Of a DNA stretch of 64,000 nt, positions 22,433 through 34,090 are shown in pieces. Origin of the DNA: Bolinopsis microptera. Lineage: Eukaryota > Ctenophora > Tentaculata > Lobata > Bolinopsidae. A program made the translations under genes and the position numbers. Every line of letters begins with the position of its first letter. Position 1 is the first letter of the stretch. The DNA lies in assembly GCF_026151205.1 (NCBI RefSeq), contig NC_087084.1:12117453-12181452 (forward strand). Reading direction: 5' to 3'. Below the pieces are notes generated by a model that was not told the DNA's origin, ran no database searches, and worked only from the letters and a program-made list of their open reading frames with translations.

Positions 22433-23852
22433 ATGTAAAGCAAGATATCACAACATTTAGTAACACACTCGGCCGCGCGGTAATGTTGTTTGTAAATGTT
22501 GTATGGGCATTTTACTTGTCACTACAGTACGTGCGATCGATCAAGCAAAATTTAAAAGTTACAATTATACAATTTACGTTAATAATATTTGGAAGACTTC
22601 GCCACTTCGACGCGCCGCGCAGACTAGTATTCTTGCTTCGCATCAAGATCGTTGCTCTGCTTCGCAAAGCAACGATGTGGAAAGGTTAGTAACGTCGATC
22701 AATGATAATATTTGATAATTACAATTATCAAGGTATAGGAGGGAGGTGTTCTCTTTAATTGACAATGTCAATTCATCGCAGCTCGGCGAGGCACCGTAGC
22801 GCATTTTGCCGATCTAGCGAGAAGCATAATTGAATGCGCATAATTGAGTGCGCGGCGCGGCACAGTAACGCATCGCGCTACAAGTGTTCTCTGTACACAT
22901 ATTGTATTGTAATCGTGTTTTAATATCAAGATCCTGGTAATGAGATCGTCTCCCAAAAGCAAGACCTATATTATGAGATGTGAAGTCTTGATACAATATT
23001 GCTTACGCAGCATACCATAAGTCCAAATTTAACCGCCAGTAAGATTTTTCCGATGGTTTGGTCTGCAACATTACTTTTAATATAATGATGTGTGTTGGTT
23101 GCACTGAGGAGTGGGGGCCTATGTAATGTTATGCGTCTTCAGTCGATCTTCATTCATTCATTCATATCAGGTTGCTTTGTGTCACATTTCGGGGCATTTC
23201 AGAATAATGAAGTTGTATTGAGACTGCTTGTCAGAAGTGCTCCTCTGATGGCATCGTCAATTGTAAAATCGTTAGATAGCTAAGCCCCTAAAAAGTATGG
23301 CGGGATTCACTACCATTATGTCTATTATTTAATAATAACAAACTTAAACTCCACTGAAGTTGTCACAATGAGTAGAAACTTACGTCTTTGCACAGACTTA
23401 GATTATAGGATAAACAATTATGAACAACTGATAAGTCAGTTGTGGTTCTTTTACTTCTCATGAAGATACGAGGTATTACCATATTATGTATTGAAAAGGG
23501 AGCATCTTATCAGAATGGGGCTTAAGTGTTTTCATTTGAAGGCTTAAAAGCATGATATCAACCTGATCACATTACTTGAACTGTTGTTATGATAAATTGC
23601 ATTCAGCAACACATTAACAGCCTATTATTTTTATTTATTATTTATATAAATTATTCATTATGTTCATTAGTGGCAGAAATTGTCACAGCTTAATGTGTTT
23701 TATTTCACAAGCTCAGCACAACTGAACAGGGAGTATGGTTAAAGTAAGTTGTAAAAAGTGTACTTATATTAAGTCACGGCTAATTCTTTGATAATATTAT
23801 TCTATGTATGTGACTGTGAAAAATTGGAATCAAATCTAATATTACAGGTAAA

Positions 23853-24746
23853 ATGGCTGCAATTGTGCGTCTGCTGTGTTCAGTGTTGGGGTACAACACT
23901 TCTGTGGTGCTTATTCTAACATTTCTTCTCATTTGTCTTGGACTCTTCTCTATTTTCCTCAATGGAAAGTTATTGTTTACTTGTAGGTATCAAAGCTGCA
24001 ACATTGCATTGATTAACATTTGCACTGGGGTCAGCGTTTTTCTGTTTGGGGTGGCACTAGCTATAGATTATGAGGATTATAAAAGTGGGGCCCCTTTCAA
24101 AGATGGATTTTCGTTGACATTTGACTGGGACAACATGTCATCTTTTACTCTTGCTTCATTTGTGCTGCATCTGCTGAGCCTTAAAACAGTTGTGTTATGT
24201 ACAGTGGCTCAAGCTAAGACATCATCTATTTATTTCAGCAAAAGTGATAGTCAGTTACTTGCGCCATTAATTTCACTCTGCTCCAAGATCTCTGGTTCTG
24301 GATGGTTTCTTATTGTTGTCACATACACGTCTATTGAAGTGGCTTACAGATTAGTGTATGGCGGAATTGGTGCTGGCCCAGAAATTTATGGCGATGTGAA
24401 AATGATTCAAGATGAAAGGAATTTAGTCGACATAGCTATGTCAATAATATTACCATGCTTTATTCCTGCTGTGATAGGTGTTAAACTGATGTTTTTAGCT
24501 AAGGCTCCTGACTTCAAGGTCAAATTTGCTCATGTAACAACTTTTTTGTCAATTCTATCTTGTCTTATGTGTATTTTGAGTTTTTTGTCTGATATCACTT
24601 GGTCAGGCTATAGAGTGTACTATCCTTTGAAGTCTTTTATTATTGGTTTAATTTCTCAATCTTTATTTGGCATGGCTTTCCCTTTAATATATGATTACTA
24701 TCATGCTTCAGGGGGATACAAGCTTGTTGACGTACATGACCAGTAA
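23853..24746 (+). CDS. Unidentified multi-pass membrane protein, 297 aa, single coding exon
   Basis: I do not recognise the family. The ORF is well above chance length and strongly hydrophobic, with about seven predicted membrane segments near residues 17-37, 50-70, 95-117, 140-165, 192-215, 225-247 and 262-282. Loops are short, with a conserved-looking stretch around residue 165 (YRLVYGGIGAGPEIYGD). There is no cleavable signal peptide; the first segment would act as a signal anchor. The start is preceded by a good acceptor (TATTACAG at about 23848), so a 5' UTR intron is likely and the ATG at 23853 is then the first in the exon. Seven segments would suit a receptor or transporter, but no class motif (DRY, NPxxY) is visible. 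Confidence 0.75.
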   Translation: MAAIVRLLCSVLGYNTSVVLILTFLLICLGLFSIFLNGKLLFTCRYQSCNIALINICTGVSVFLFGVALAIDYEDYKSGAPFKDGFSLTFDWDNMSSFTLASFVLHLLSLKTVVLCTVAQAKTSSIYFSKSDSQLLAPLISLCSKISGSGWFLIVVTYTSIEVAYRLVYGGIGAGPEIYGDVKMIQDERNLVDIAMSIILPCFIPAVIGVKLMFLAKAPDFKVKFAHVTTFLSILSCLMCILSFLSDITWSGYRVYYPLKSFIIGLISQSLFGMAFPLIYDYYHASGGYKLVDVHDQ

Positions 24747-26929
24747 CACATGTTTAACCAGATTATCACTCATGGATTTCTATTTTAAGCATAAAATATA
24801 ACTTTATTTAACATTTAAATTTGTTCAGATTTATTAAATTCCATGATGATCTATACATTTGCTTTGAAAATGATTTGATCCTGTTTTTAATGTTGCTTGA
24901 TGAAATGTTATCTCTCACGAATTTTACTCAGTTGTTGTTTTATTCCTCTGTTTTCCTCTGCCTTGGTTTATTGTGGTGTTCTACCAAAGCAAAGGTTTAT
25001 TTATCACTCAAATCACTTACAAATTTACTTAGTCTTAAAGTTTAGAATTATGTCTTGATTTAACACCAAGAGATTTAAGTGATGCAATGAAAGTGCACAA
25101 TGTCTAAAATCAAAACCAATTCATGCACTAGATGATTTCTGAATTGAACACAAGTTAATTAAGTAACACTGTATCACATATAAAATTAGGCCCGATTAAT
25201 CTTAATAAAATTCTAATTCATGAGGACATTTATTCTAAAATCCATTAGGAGTATAAGTTACTTAAAATTAAATAAACTATACTTAAGTCATCGTCAAAGT
25301 GTGACTTAAGTCATACTCATAGTGTGACTTACGCCTGTGTTCAAATAAATAGACAGACTGAGACATATGGGCTGCACTATGAGCACTCTACTTGTATTGT
25401 AAGCACTAGTTTAGTCGATTGATCTGCACCTCTTAATATATCTCTATGACTATCTATCGAATTTGTTGTGCATACATAACCATTGCCATTTCACATAAAA
25501 CGGTAAAAACTTAACAAACTTGCTTTATCCTCTAGGGTTCTGATGTAGATGTAAACAACACAAGGACTAAGAAGTCTCGATGAAGATGGTGGACAAAGAG
25601 AACCAACCGAAAGGTAAGAATTCTTGTCAATAATTAGGAAATTACGTGTTAATATATCGAGCCAGTAACTGGTATCACTGCAGCTACTTTTCTCTCCTGT
25701 GCCGGCCTGGGGAGGATAGTCTGTTCTGAAGCCTGTAACTGCGTTAACTATTTTATAAGTCTGCACTTGACTCGGTCAGTTCACACAGACATCGACAGTT
25801 GGGGCACATGTCTGAAAATTAGATTCGCTGCAAAAATAGCTCACAAAAACGTGAGACAAATTTACAAATTGCGATGACTAATGTTTACGGCTTGTTTTTT
25901 TATCCGACATTCGTCAGTGTGTTTAGTTATATATTTTATAATAATGAATACTCCAATAGTCGCTGTTATCCCCAGAATATCGTTAAATATCGTAAACTTT
26001 TACTTAACTACACCTTTACTGCAGATGTTCGTTTGATGAAAAGTTTAGTGCTAAGATATTTGCATCGCAGACAGATTTAGTTTTCGAGGCTACCCTGTGA
26101 CATGCACTTTCAAAATTGGGCTTTCATCTCATTTTAGAGACGCGCTTTCTGTTTTGTATTTCAATTCTACGGTATTCTTGGTTTCGAAATAAGCTTGAAA
26201 TGTAAATTATATAAACTTAAGAGTTAAGAGTCATGTTTTAAGTTCATTCATCTCAGCTCACTGCGTTATTTCTTGTATATCTTCGCGATTAAAATGTAAT
26301 TATAAAAGACAATGTGTTATCGTTTTCGGATAACAGTTATATTATTATAGTCTTCAGCAATTAAAGACAAAGCAAACATATTTGCTGCTCAATCGGGTTA
26401 TCTGCCCTGTAATTTTCGAAGGTTTCCCCGTGTTTTCTGTATATGACCGCAAACGTGAAAATCGGTAAAAAATTAGAACGTTGCATGATTACTCATTACA
26501 GTGCAGTACAGAAACGTGCAATTGCACGTGCAAAACTTATTGGGTTGCATTTTCTCGTTATTCATATTGTGCACGATGATGGTCGAATATAATCGTATCT
26601 TAAAATTGTCGTCTGACACTCAAAAAAGTCAGAAATCATGAACCTCTAAAATTCTTTTTCTTCATTCTAGCCATATTTTTCCAGACAAGGTATTTATTAT
26701 TGATCTCCTGTCTGGCGTTTGGCATATTCTTAGTTAGCGAGCAATATGGTCAATTTGTTTCCTTGGCTTTCTTTTAGAAATTTAATTTAAACTATATAAA
26801 TTCTTCTTTTCGTTTAAAATGGACATTTGCCACTAGTCATAGTATCAGGTAACGAGTTCTTGAGACCGGGTCGAGCTAAACTCATAAGTTGGGTCACCTC
26901 AAACTTCTCAACACCACACATATTAGCTT

Positions 26930-27335
26930 TATAATCGCCTTATAACAGCCTTATAACTGATTTTTAACTGCCTTATAACCGCTTTATAACCGCCTTATAA
27001 CCACCTTATAACCACCTTATAATCGTCTTATACCTGACTTAAAACCGACTTTTAACCGCCTTTTAGCCGCCTCTTAACTGCTTTATAGCCGCGTATAACC
27101 GCCTTACAACCACCTTATAACTGCCTTATAACCGCTTTATAGCCGCTTACAACCGCCGCGCTTTATAGCCGCTTATAACCGCCTTATAGCCGCTTTTAAC
27201 CGCCTTATACCTGTCTTTTAACCGCCTTACAACCGCCTTTGAACCGCCTTATAACTGCCTTATAACCGCTTTATAACCGCCTTTTAACCGTCTTACAAAG
27301 ACCTTATAACCTTCTTATAACGGTCTTTAAATAAC
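26930..27335. repeat. Degenerate CCTTATAACCG minisatellite
   Basis: About 35 units of 10-13 bp built on CCTTATAACCG or CTTTATAGCCG, all in the same orientation, with drift in length and sequence. There are no spacers, so it is not a CRISPR-like array. Confidence 0.92.
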
Positions 27336-28069
27336 TTTCTTACTTAACTTACCTTACAAAAACAAGACATGGTAACTGGCACATGAATCAGTAGGAATTA
27401 GGCAGGAGCACAGTTGTCTGAATTGATATGTTAGGTGTTCCACCGGACATGTGTGTAGTTCTGTAATTAGGTGTAAATTGCAGGCATTTCTTTTTCTTCT
27501 GCGGCGTTGTAAATAGTTGTATGTGGGGGTAGTTCATTGTCTGTGGTCGTGCTTCTTCCGCTCAAACCTGCATTCCTACTACAATCTACCCAACGTGTAT
27601 TATAATTAAAATCTACATCTCTACATTTTTGTAGCTTTCTTTGATAGGACACAGATTGGAAATTTAAGTTAAATTGTTGTACAGTGAAATGCTGCGTAAT
27701 TTCTAATGGAACTCACATTTCAACAATATGAACTGTTCCCATGAAGTTACTTACACATGTCCTGTACATTCCGACTAATGTGCTCTAAATGTATTGTGTA
27801 CAATGTACATTGTACACATGTATATAATTTCATTCAACATGCACTGTATAATAAGCAGTTTTTGTGTGAAATGTACAGTGAGGAGCTGCCAACTACCTTT
27901 CACACTATCACCAGCTCCCTAGCTGTAGCTCCTTGTTACTGATACCAGTACATTATGCAGTGCGCAACCCATTATGAGTAAACGAGGTTTAAACGATTGT
28001 TCTAAAGTTCCGTAGTACTGTAGATTGTAGAGTGAATTGGAGGCTCATGAATTTAGATTGCAGTTGTGT

Positions 28070-28185
28070 TTGTGTAGTTTGTGTAGTTTGTGTAGTTTGT
28101 GTGTATCGTGTAGTTTGTGTATCGTGTAGTTTGTGTGTATCGTGTAGTTTGTGTAGTTTGTGTAGGTTGTGTAGTTTGTGTGCTC
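28070..28185. repeat. GTGTAGTTT minisatellite
   Basis: Units TTTGTGTAG and TTTGTGTGTATCGTGTAG alternate for about 115 bp. Purely low-complexity sequence. Confidence 0.93.
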
Positions 28186-28396
28186 AGTCTGATCTCGTTT
28201 ATTAATTTTTAAGTACTTTGTTGGAGTACAATTAGTGTTTTTAAAGTCTTATGGGGGGGTTGCAACGACCATTAATGTCAGTAGATGGAATTTTGTCAAA
28301 ACTGACATTGTCATTAATGGTCATTAATGGTCATTAATGGTCATTAATGGTCATTAATGGTCATTAATGGTCATTAATGGTCATTAAATAATTGAA

Positions 28397-28923
28397 ATTC
28401 TGATAGTGAGTCAGATTTCGTCGCACCAGATAGTGAAAGTGAAGACAAGGATCTTCATGACTTAGTTACTATAAAAAACAAGAAAATGAACAAAAACACC
28501 GCTATTACGAAGTTCTGTAATTTTGGTAAGACGATGTTTGGAAATAAAAGTCGGAGATCGAAATTTTTTGGTACCGGCTGTTTCGAGGGTTCTGTGCCAT
28601 ACCAACCGGGCTGCAAAAATTCTTCTAAGCCCTGTCAACGTCGAACAATTCGAAAGGGCGACTCATTAAGTGCTACCTTTGTTCCAAAAAAGGCTAAACG
28701 TCCCCTTCGTTGCCTCGGTACCATCTTATCAATGAGTGTCTCTGCTTCAAAAAAGGGCAACTGCAGATCTAGACGAATTCCTGCCGCATCAATTTGTCCC
28801 TATCATGATGACAGTGCTCGATTTTGGGTCAAAACTGCCGAAGGCAGAGTATTGAACTGTAAACGAATTGTTCTATCTAATCCTAGGAAAAGATCAGCTT
28901 TTTTGTTGTCCGATTCAGACTGA
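28397..28923 (+). CDS. Unidentified basic/acidic ORF or exon inside the 8-bp-TSD element
   Basis: An open frame of about 175 codons, with its first Met at 28486. Upstream of the Met the frame reads SESDFVAPDSESEDKD, an acidic serine-rich stretch typical of nuclear proteins. The rest is basic, with KSRRSK, KKAKRP and NPRKRS, and it ends in SAFLLSDSD. A possible acceptor (CTGATAG) precedes the acidic part, so this may be the last exon of a captured gene or of the element's own gene. I do not recognise the family. Low GC makes a chance ORF of this length unlikely. Confidence 0.45.
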
Positions 28924-28939
28924 TGACGATGTATTTTAT

Positions 28940-30860
28940 GAAGTGCTAAAGTTGAATAAGTTCATCTACTGTGTAATTACTATATAATCGACTAGCATAA
29001 TGATTTGGCTAAAATATAAATCTTGATATGATATAAGAACGGGAACGAAGTATTTAATTTTAATACCCGTGTTATTATTATTTTATTATTGATTGTTATT
29101 TTACTATTGATACGATCTGATACTCCTAAATTGCCCTTTACTGATGTGTCAAAGGATGAATCAGCCTTTACTGTGTGAGGCACTTTGTTCCACAGCTTCG
29201 GTCCTTGAACTGCAAAAGACCTGTCGTACAGTGACTGGTTGCGTAAGGAACTTGACTTTGACAATGAGGGTATGACAGCTACATCCCCGTGTCTTGGGGT
29301 CACCTTGAATTTGATATCACAGCAGTTTGGTACCACATTATGGAGAATCTTCCACATCATCAGGATGATATACCTCTCCCGTCTGCGCTGTAGAGACATC
29401 AATTTAAGCTGTACGAGTCTTTCCCAATAGTTGAGATGTTGCAGACCGCCAATACGACTGGTGAAAGTTCTTTGCACCCCCTCTATCAGCTGTATTTCAG
29501 TCACCTTGGTAGGGCTCCAGAGTGGGCAGCAATACTCTAGTAAGCTTCTTACTAGTGACTTGTAGAGAGTAATCATTACGGTCTTGTCGCGAGTTTTGAA
29601 CACACTGAATACCCAAGATCCTCCTTGCTTTGGGTACCATGTTGCCGATGTGTGTCGACCAGCTAAGATCACTTGAAACCATAACTCCAAGATCTCGGAC
29701 GTTTTCGACAGGATAAAGTATGTCCTGACTGGATACTTTGTAACGCAGTGTTTCGGCAAAGAAGGGTAGTTCGGGGAATGAGCTCTTACTGTTATGGAGG
29801 TGATTTAACAGCTCGAACTTCTGCTCGTGAAGCTTCATGTTGTTGCTACGTGACCAGTCAAGAATCTTATAGATATCTTCTTGTAACAACTGACAGTCTT
29901 CAAAACAGCCAATCTGTTTGGAGACTCTAGTATCATCGGCGAAAAAACTCACCCTAGATGAGTCCACTACTTGTTCTAGATCATTGATGAACAAGATAAA
30001 GAGAAGCGGCCCCAAAACGCTTCCCTGGGGAACACCACTTAAAACCTTTGCGATAACCGAGTGAACTCCATTAAGCACCACGACTTGTTCGCGATCAAAG
30101 AGAAAGGACTTTATCCACTCTATGAGCTTGCCATGAAACCCATATTTTCTCAGCTTGTGAATGAGAAGATTTAAGTCGACTTTATCGAACGCCTTAGCGT
30201 AATCCAGATATATAGAATCTGTATCTTCACCACGAGTAAACCCTTCGTAGATGTCGTCAAAATGGCCGAGCATTTGAGTCAAGCAGCTCCTATTCGCTCT
30301 GAAACCATGCTGCTTATCGGTCAAGAGACTGTTGGCTTCCAAATACTCCACCATATGTTTCCTTACCACTCTTTCATACACTTTTACAACATGGGAGGTC
30401 AAAGTGACAGGTCTGTAGTTTCCAGCTTCACATCTACTGCCTTTCTTGAATAGTGGCGAAACATAACCCGTCTTGTAGAAGCTTGGCACTATACCAGATG
30501 ACATGGACTCTGACCACATAAGATAAATCGGGACACTAAGGCTGGTAGCACACCTTTTGAGAAGAATAGCTGCCAGCTGGTATTCCATCGGGTCCAGGGG
30601 CAGAGTCTAGCTTAATTTCAGATATAGCTTCCATGATACTATCAGGTGTTAACACAATGTCATTGTCTCTACTGATAAGGGGTGGTACCGCAAATGTAGG
30701 GACTGCTGTGTCGGGACAGGTAGGGTCGCTGAAAACGGAGCAGAACTGTTGTTGAAGGATGTTGGCGAGTTCTTTCCGTTCAGTGACTAGTTCCTTATTG
30801 TCGTTCAGGAGGGTAGAGATGTTGTGTTTCACTTTGTTGTGTTTCACTTTGAATTATTAT
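28940..30860 (-). pseudogene. Broken LINE with reverse transcriptase in three frames
   Basis: A minus-strand CR1/L2-like copy, read in three successive frames: 30847-30536 (region before the RT, ending SAPGPDGIPA), 30588-29497 (RT core with YLDYAKAFD, SGVPQGSVLGP and FFADD) and 29759-28992 (C-terminal domain with RRRERYII, WKILHNVVPN and GPKLWNKVP). At least two frameshifts separate them, so no complete enzyme can be made. Endonuclease sequence is absent at the 5' side. It lies inside the 28253-31276 block, antisense to its ORF. Confidence 0.92.
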
Positions 30861-32365
30861 TATTGATAACTATAAGTCACCAACTGTTATCTGGTTTAAA
30901 TCCCGTGGCCGCAAAATTTGTTCTTCATTACATTCGAACTTAATAAATGTAATCCCTAACTCACTCTGGAATCCACTCAAGTGATATTCTGGAAGGTCTG
31001 CCTAACCACGGAAGATTCTATTCTAAGTTTTCTCTTTCGAATCTCTAATTGTAAATGTAAAATAATAACATATACTTGTAGTTAGTTAACTTAAGGTAGG
31101 GTCTAAGTGATGCAGGCGTCCGTCCTTTTCGCTCTAAGAAGTGCCGGAAAAAACATGACCATTAATGTCAGTAGATGAAATTTTGACAAAACTGACATTG
31201 TCATTAATGGTCATTAATGGTCATTAATGGTCATTAATGGTCATTAATGGTCATTAATGGTCGTTGCAACCCCCCCAGTCTTATATACGATTACAGTTTG
31301 AATTCGTTAAATCTTGTATTTTTTTCTTATTATATCAGAAGATCTGAAAATTTCGTTTGAAAACAGACAAAAAACATGATTTCCTCGCCGATTTTCTTTT
31401 TTGACCTATCTTGATAATATTGTCACCTTATGTTAAGTAAGACAAAATAAGAGCTGATGAATGAGAAGGTAGAATGGTGCTGAATGAGAACGAATTCTCC
31501 TTACCCTCAACCAAGTTCTGTGAAGGTAAATTTCTTGAGGTAACTTGTCATTTAAAAAGAGCTTTATGAATAAAGTATGCTTTTAACTACTGTTCACCGA
31601 ACCTTGACTGCGGCTTTGTTAACAAGGTTTGGCCGGTAGAGGGTCCGCAGTAGTCCCATTACCTTAGCATTACTGTACAACTACTACAAAAGTATGCCTA
31701 CGTTGCTTCCCTATCTTGATGTTTCTCTTATATTTCTCGATTTAGACAAAACATGACAAATAAATAGACCAAAGTGTTGTTAACTCAATTAAGTTGTTGT
31801 AAGTTACAATGAGTTGGGAAGAAAGTGGACTCACAGTCACAGTGTTAAAATAACAGGGATAGACTACTACTAGACTGTAGTAATTATATAGTTACTATAA
31901 ATAAAATCTAGTAAATAAATATAAAGACATACCTTATATTTATTTATTTATTCATTTTAAACATCGAGTTCTGACCCCATAAATCGACGGCCTATTCCAG
32001 TATTCCATCTTCTGTTTAAATCTATCAACAAATGTTTTATTTACTTACTATCCTGTCCATTCTAAAACGTGAAGCAGTTTTAACGCAAGCTCTACATTCT
32101 ACAAGTAGTAGTGTAAAACAGTAAGTATATAGTAGTATAGTAGTGTAAAACAGGGCTTGGTAACGAATATCTGATCTCACTTTTACACCTCTGACTGCTT
32201 GTCAGTAACATTTAACACATACTGGCCAGTACGTTTACCAAAATTTTAAAGCAAGATCATTCCCTCCACATCAGACGAAACTAGAGTGGTTCATCAACTC
32301 TTTCAATTCAATATTTTGTAGAATGATTCAATCAAAATATGCCCTCAAATATAATAAAGCAAGTA

Positions 32366-32492
32366 CCTTAGTCGGTAATATTAGGGGGGGTCTAATTTGG
32401 TTCTTTTCGGGCCAAAGAACCATATTTATAACAGTCCATATTTAATATTTTTAACACCCATAATTTTCCCCCCATAATATTACCGACTAAGG
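32366..32492. mobile_element. Mariner-type MITE, 127 bp
   Basis: The termini CCTTAGTCGGTAATATTA and their exact reverse complement are flanked by TA on each side (32364-32365 and 32493-32494), followed inwards by runs of G or C. Noncoding. Confidence 0.8.
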
Positions 32493-32667
32493 TAGTAATC
32501 TAAGAGTTTCAAGGTGACGTATCTCCGTGAGTCAGTGTGTTAACCTCGTGTTGTTGTGACCGCTCTTAGAGAAGCTACGTGTTAATTGGCCGCGATATTT
32601 ATCATGATATTACAGTGTTGAAACAATACAATCATTGGGCCTTGTACGTGATATAATATAATAATAC

Positions 32668-32706
32668 GTATGTAAACACGTGGTAAACACGTGGTAAACA
32701 CGTGGC
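32668..32706. promoter_or_regulatory. Three tandem GTAAACACGTG E-box units
   Basis: Three copies of an 11-bp unit each contain CACGTG, the bHLH E-box/CLEAR core, followed by GGCGCGCC. It lies about 1.4 kb upstream of the first DZIP1-like exon found. Regulatory function is an inference from the motif alone. Confidence 0.3.
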
Positions 32707-34090
32707 GCGCCCCTTTTAAACATGTGTTTACTTATTGCGTGTGTTTACACATCAAGTCTGAATACAATGAAGATAACTGTTAGATGATGATGTGTGCTGA
32801 TCTATTATCTTTTTGTTAGGCAGTGGGAGGGAATTAAACATTAGAATGAGGCTGTCGTTAACTGACGACTATTATTATAATGAATATTCTTGGAAAATGA
32901 GAAGCGATTCAGGGTATTAATTTATACATTTTTATCATACATGATACAAAAAATAATTTTCTTTGAAAAGTTTCAAAAAGACAAGCTCCCCTTTGCACGT
33001 GTATATGGCCTGTGTATCAGAATATATAATAACCTGTTAGGCTGGTTCGATTTTAAGTACATTCCTTCAGCTTCATTAGACAATACCGTACGTATCTTAT
33101 CTTCTATCACATATCTGTACTTTGAGGAGATAAGAGTCTTATCGTGATAAAACTCCATACCTCAATCATTGATCAAACAATCAGTCTTAAGAAGTGAAGA
33201 ACCCCAGGTACCTCTACAGTAGAGTGGGCCGCTGTTAAAAACCTACATATTTTAGTATAAATGAGTATTCTGTAGAGCTGTAAATCACTGTTCCAGTACA
33301 CAGTTAATTTGCACTAATTCACACTACCATCTTACATATAATGGGCTGTGACAGATACCACGCACAAATTGACAATATAAGTCGATAGACAGTTACTAAA
33401 ACTTTTAAAATATGCCTACTTGCCTTGTTTGTGTACTGCGGATTGTGTCCTTATAGATTTGGGTACCAAATTGGCTGAGTACGTGACACGATACGTCAGC
33501 AGCTGTTTTCGCGTTGTCATTACGTTGTCATTACGTTGTCATTACATGTCAAGTAAGTAGGAAGTATGTAGGAAGTATGCAGGTACTTACACCTGATTAG
33601 TCTGAGTAGGTACGTGTAGGTATTCAATATTCATTCGTCAGATTGCAAAATTTTATAATTCAAAGGTCTCGGTACCCTCATTACAGCATACAGTGAAAGT
33701 TTTATCTTTCTGGCAGGCTGGCTTATTATACACATTAACTGCGGTACGTGTGAAAAGTTTGTCTGGCAGTTGTGCAGAGTAAAATAATTTGTGGACAACT
33801 CTAGATAAGCAAAGGGATGTAGACAATGTAATGGAAACGTTCAGGATAGGATTAATAGTAGCAAATCTCTGTCATCAACTGTACGACTAGACTGTACTAG
33901 TACATTTATTTGCATAATCTCGTGAAATAGCAGTGCGATATCAGCTATTATAGCAGCGCGATATAATCAGCTATACCTCCTGTATGATTGGATCTTTGTC
34001 AGATATTATACAATTAATTAATAATTAATTAGTTAATTGATTATTATACAATTAACCAGATATAAAGATAGCCCCCCCCCCCCCTCTCAG

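Larger units (their letters stand above)
18761..23850. other. Gene-free spacer with GC-rich palindromic repeats
   Basis: No convincing coding exon was seen on either strand. Unlike its AT-rich surroundings it carries many islands of GCGCGC with CTACTTCG-type words (19430, 20050, 21140, 21190), tandem 18-bp units CGACCCAGCAGTGCATCG (about 20575-20630) and several inverted repeats. The last few hundred bases before 23853 may be the 5' UTR or promoter of the next gene. Confidence 0.7.
24747..28244. other. Spacer without a convincing gene
   Basis: 3' UTR-like sequence (AATAAA words near 25205 and 25270), then AT-rich DNA with only short ORFs of no recognisable character. It contains two minisatellites, listed separately. 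Confidence 0.6.
28253..31276. mobile_element. 3.0-kb element-like block with inverted termini and 8-bp target duplication
   Basis: The ends GGGGGGGTTGCAACGACCAT and its reverse complement match perfectly for about 25 bp. Both are bordered by AGTCTTAT (28245-28252 and 31277-31284), an 8-bp target duplication as made by hAT-, Merlin- or P-like DNA transposons. Inside each end is a segment with the inverted pair AATGTCAGT/ACTGACATT and an array of TCATTAATGG decamers (about 28313-28387 and 31200-31260). These subterminal segments lie in the same orientation at both sides. Between them are an ORF (28397-28923) and a broken LINE. No transposase was recognised. It may be a small MITE split by later insertion, or a non-autonomous element with cargo. 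Confidence 0.7.
31285..34090. other. Spacer or 5' intron of the DZIP1-like gene
   Basis: No supported exon was found; the upstream exon(s) of the DZIP1-like gene, including its start codon, should lie here or further left. The stretch holds a small MITE (32366-32492), a triple CACGTG motif (about 32672-32705) and a GTTGTCATTAC triplet repeat (about 33512-33545). Confidence 0.5.

Noticed and set aside
18761-23850. tRNA or other structured RNA genes among the GC-rich hairpins
   Set aside because: No A/B box pair with a cloverleaf could be found; the hairpins are symmetrical DNA repeats.
27467-27652. 61-codon minus ORF as a gene
   Set aside because: Short, no splice or homology support, low-complexity surroundings.
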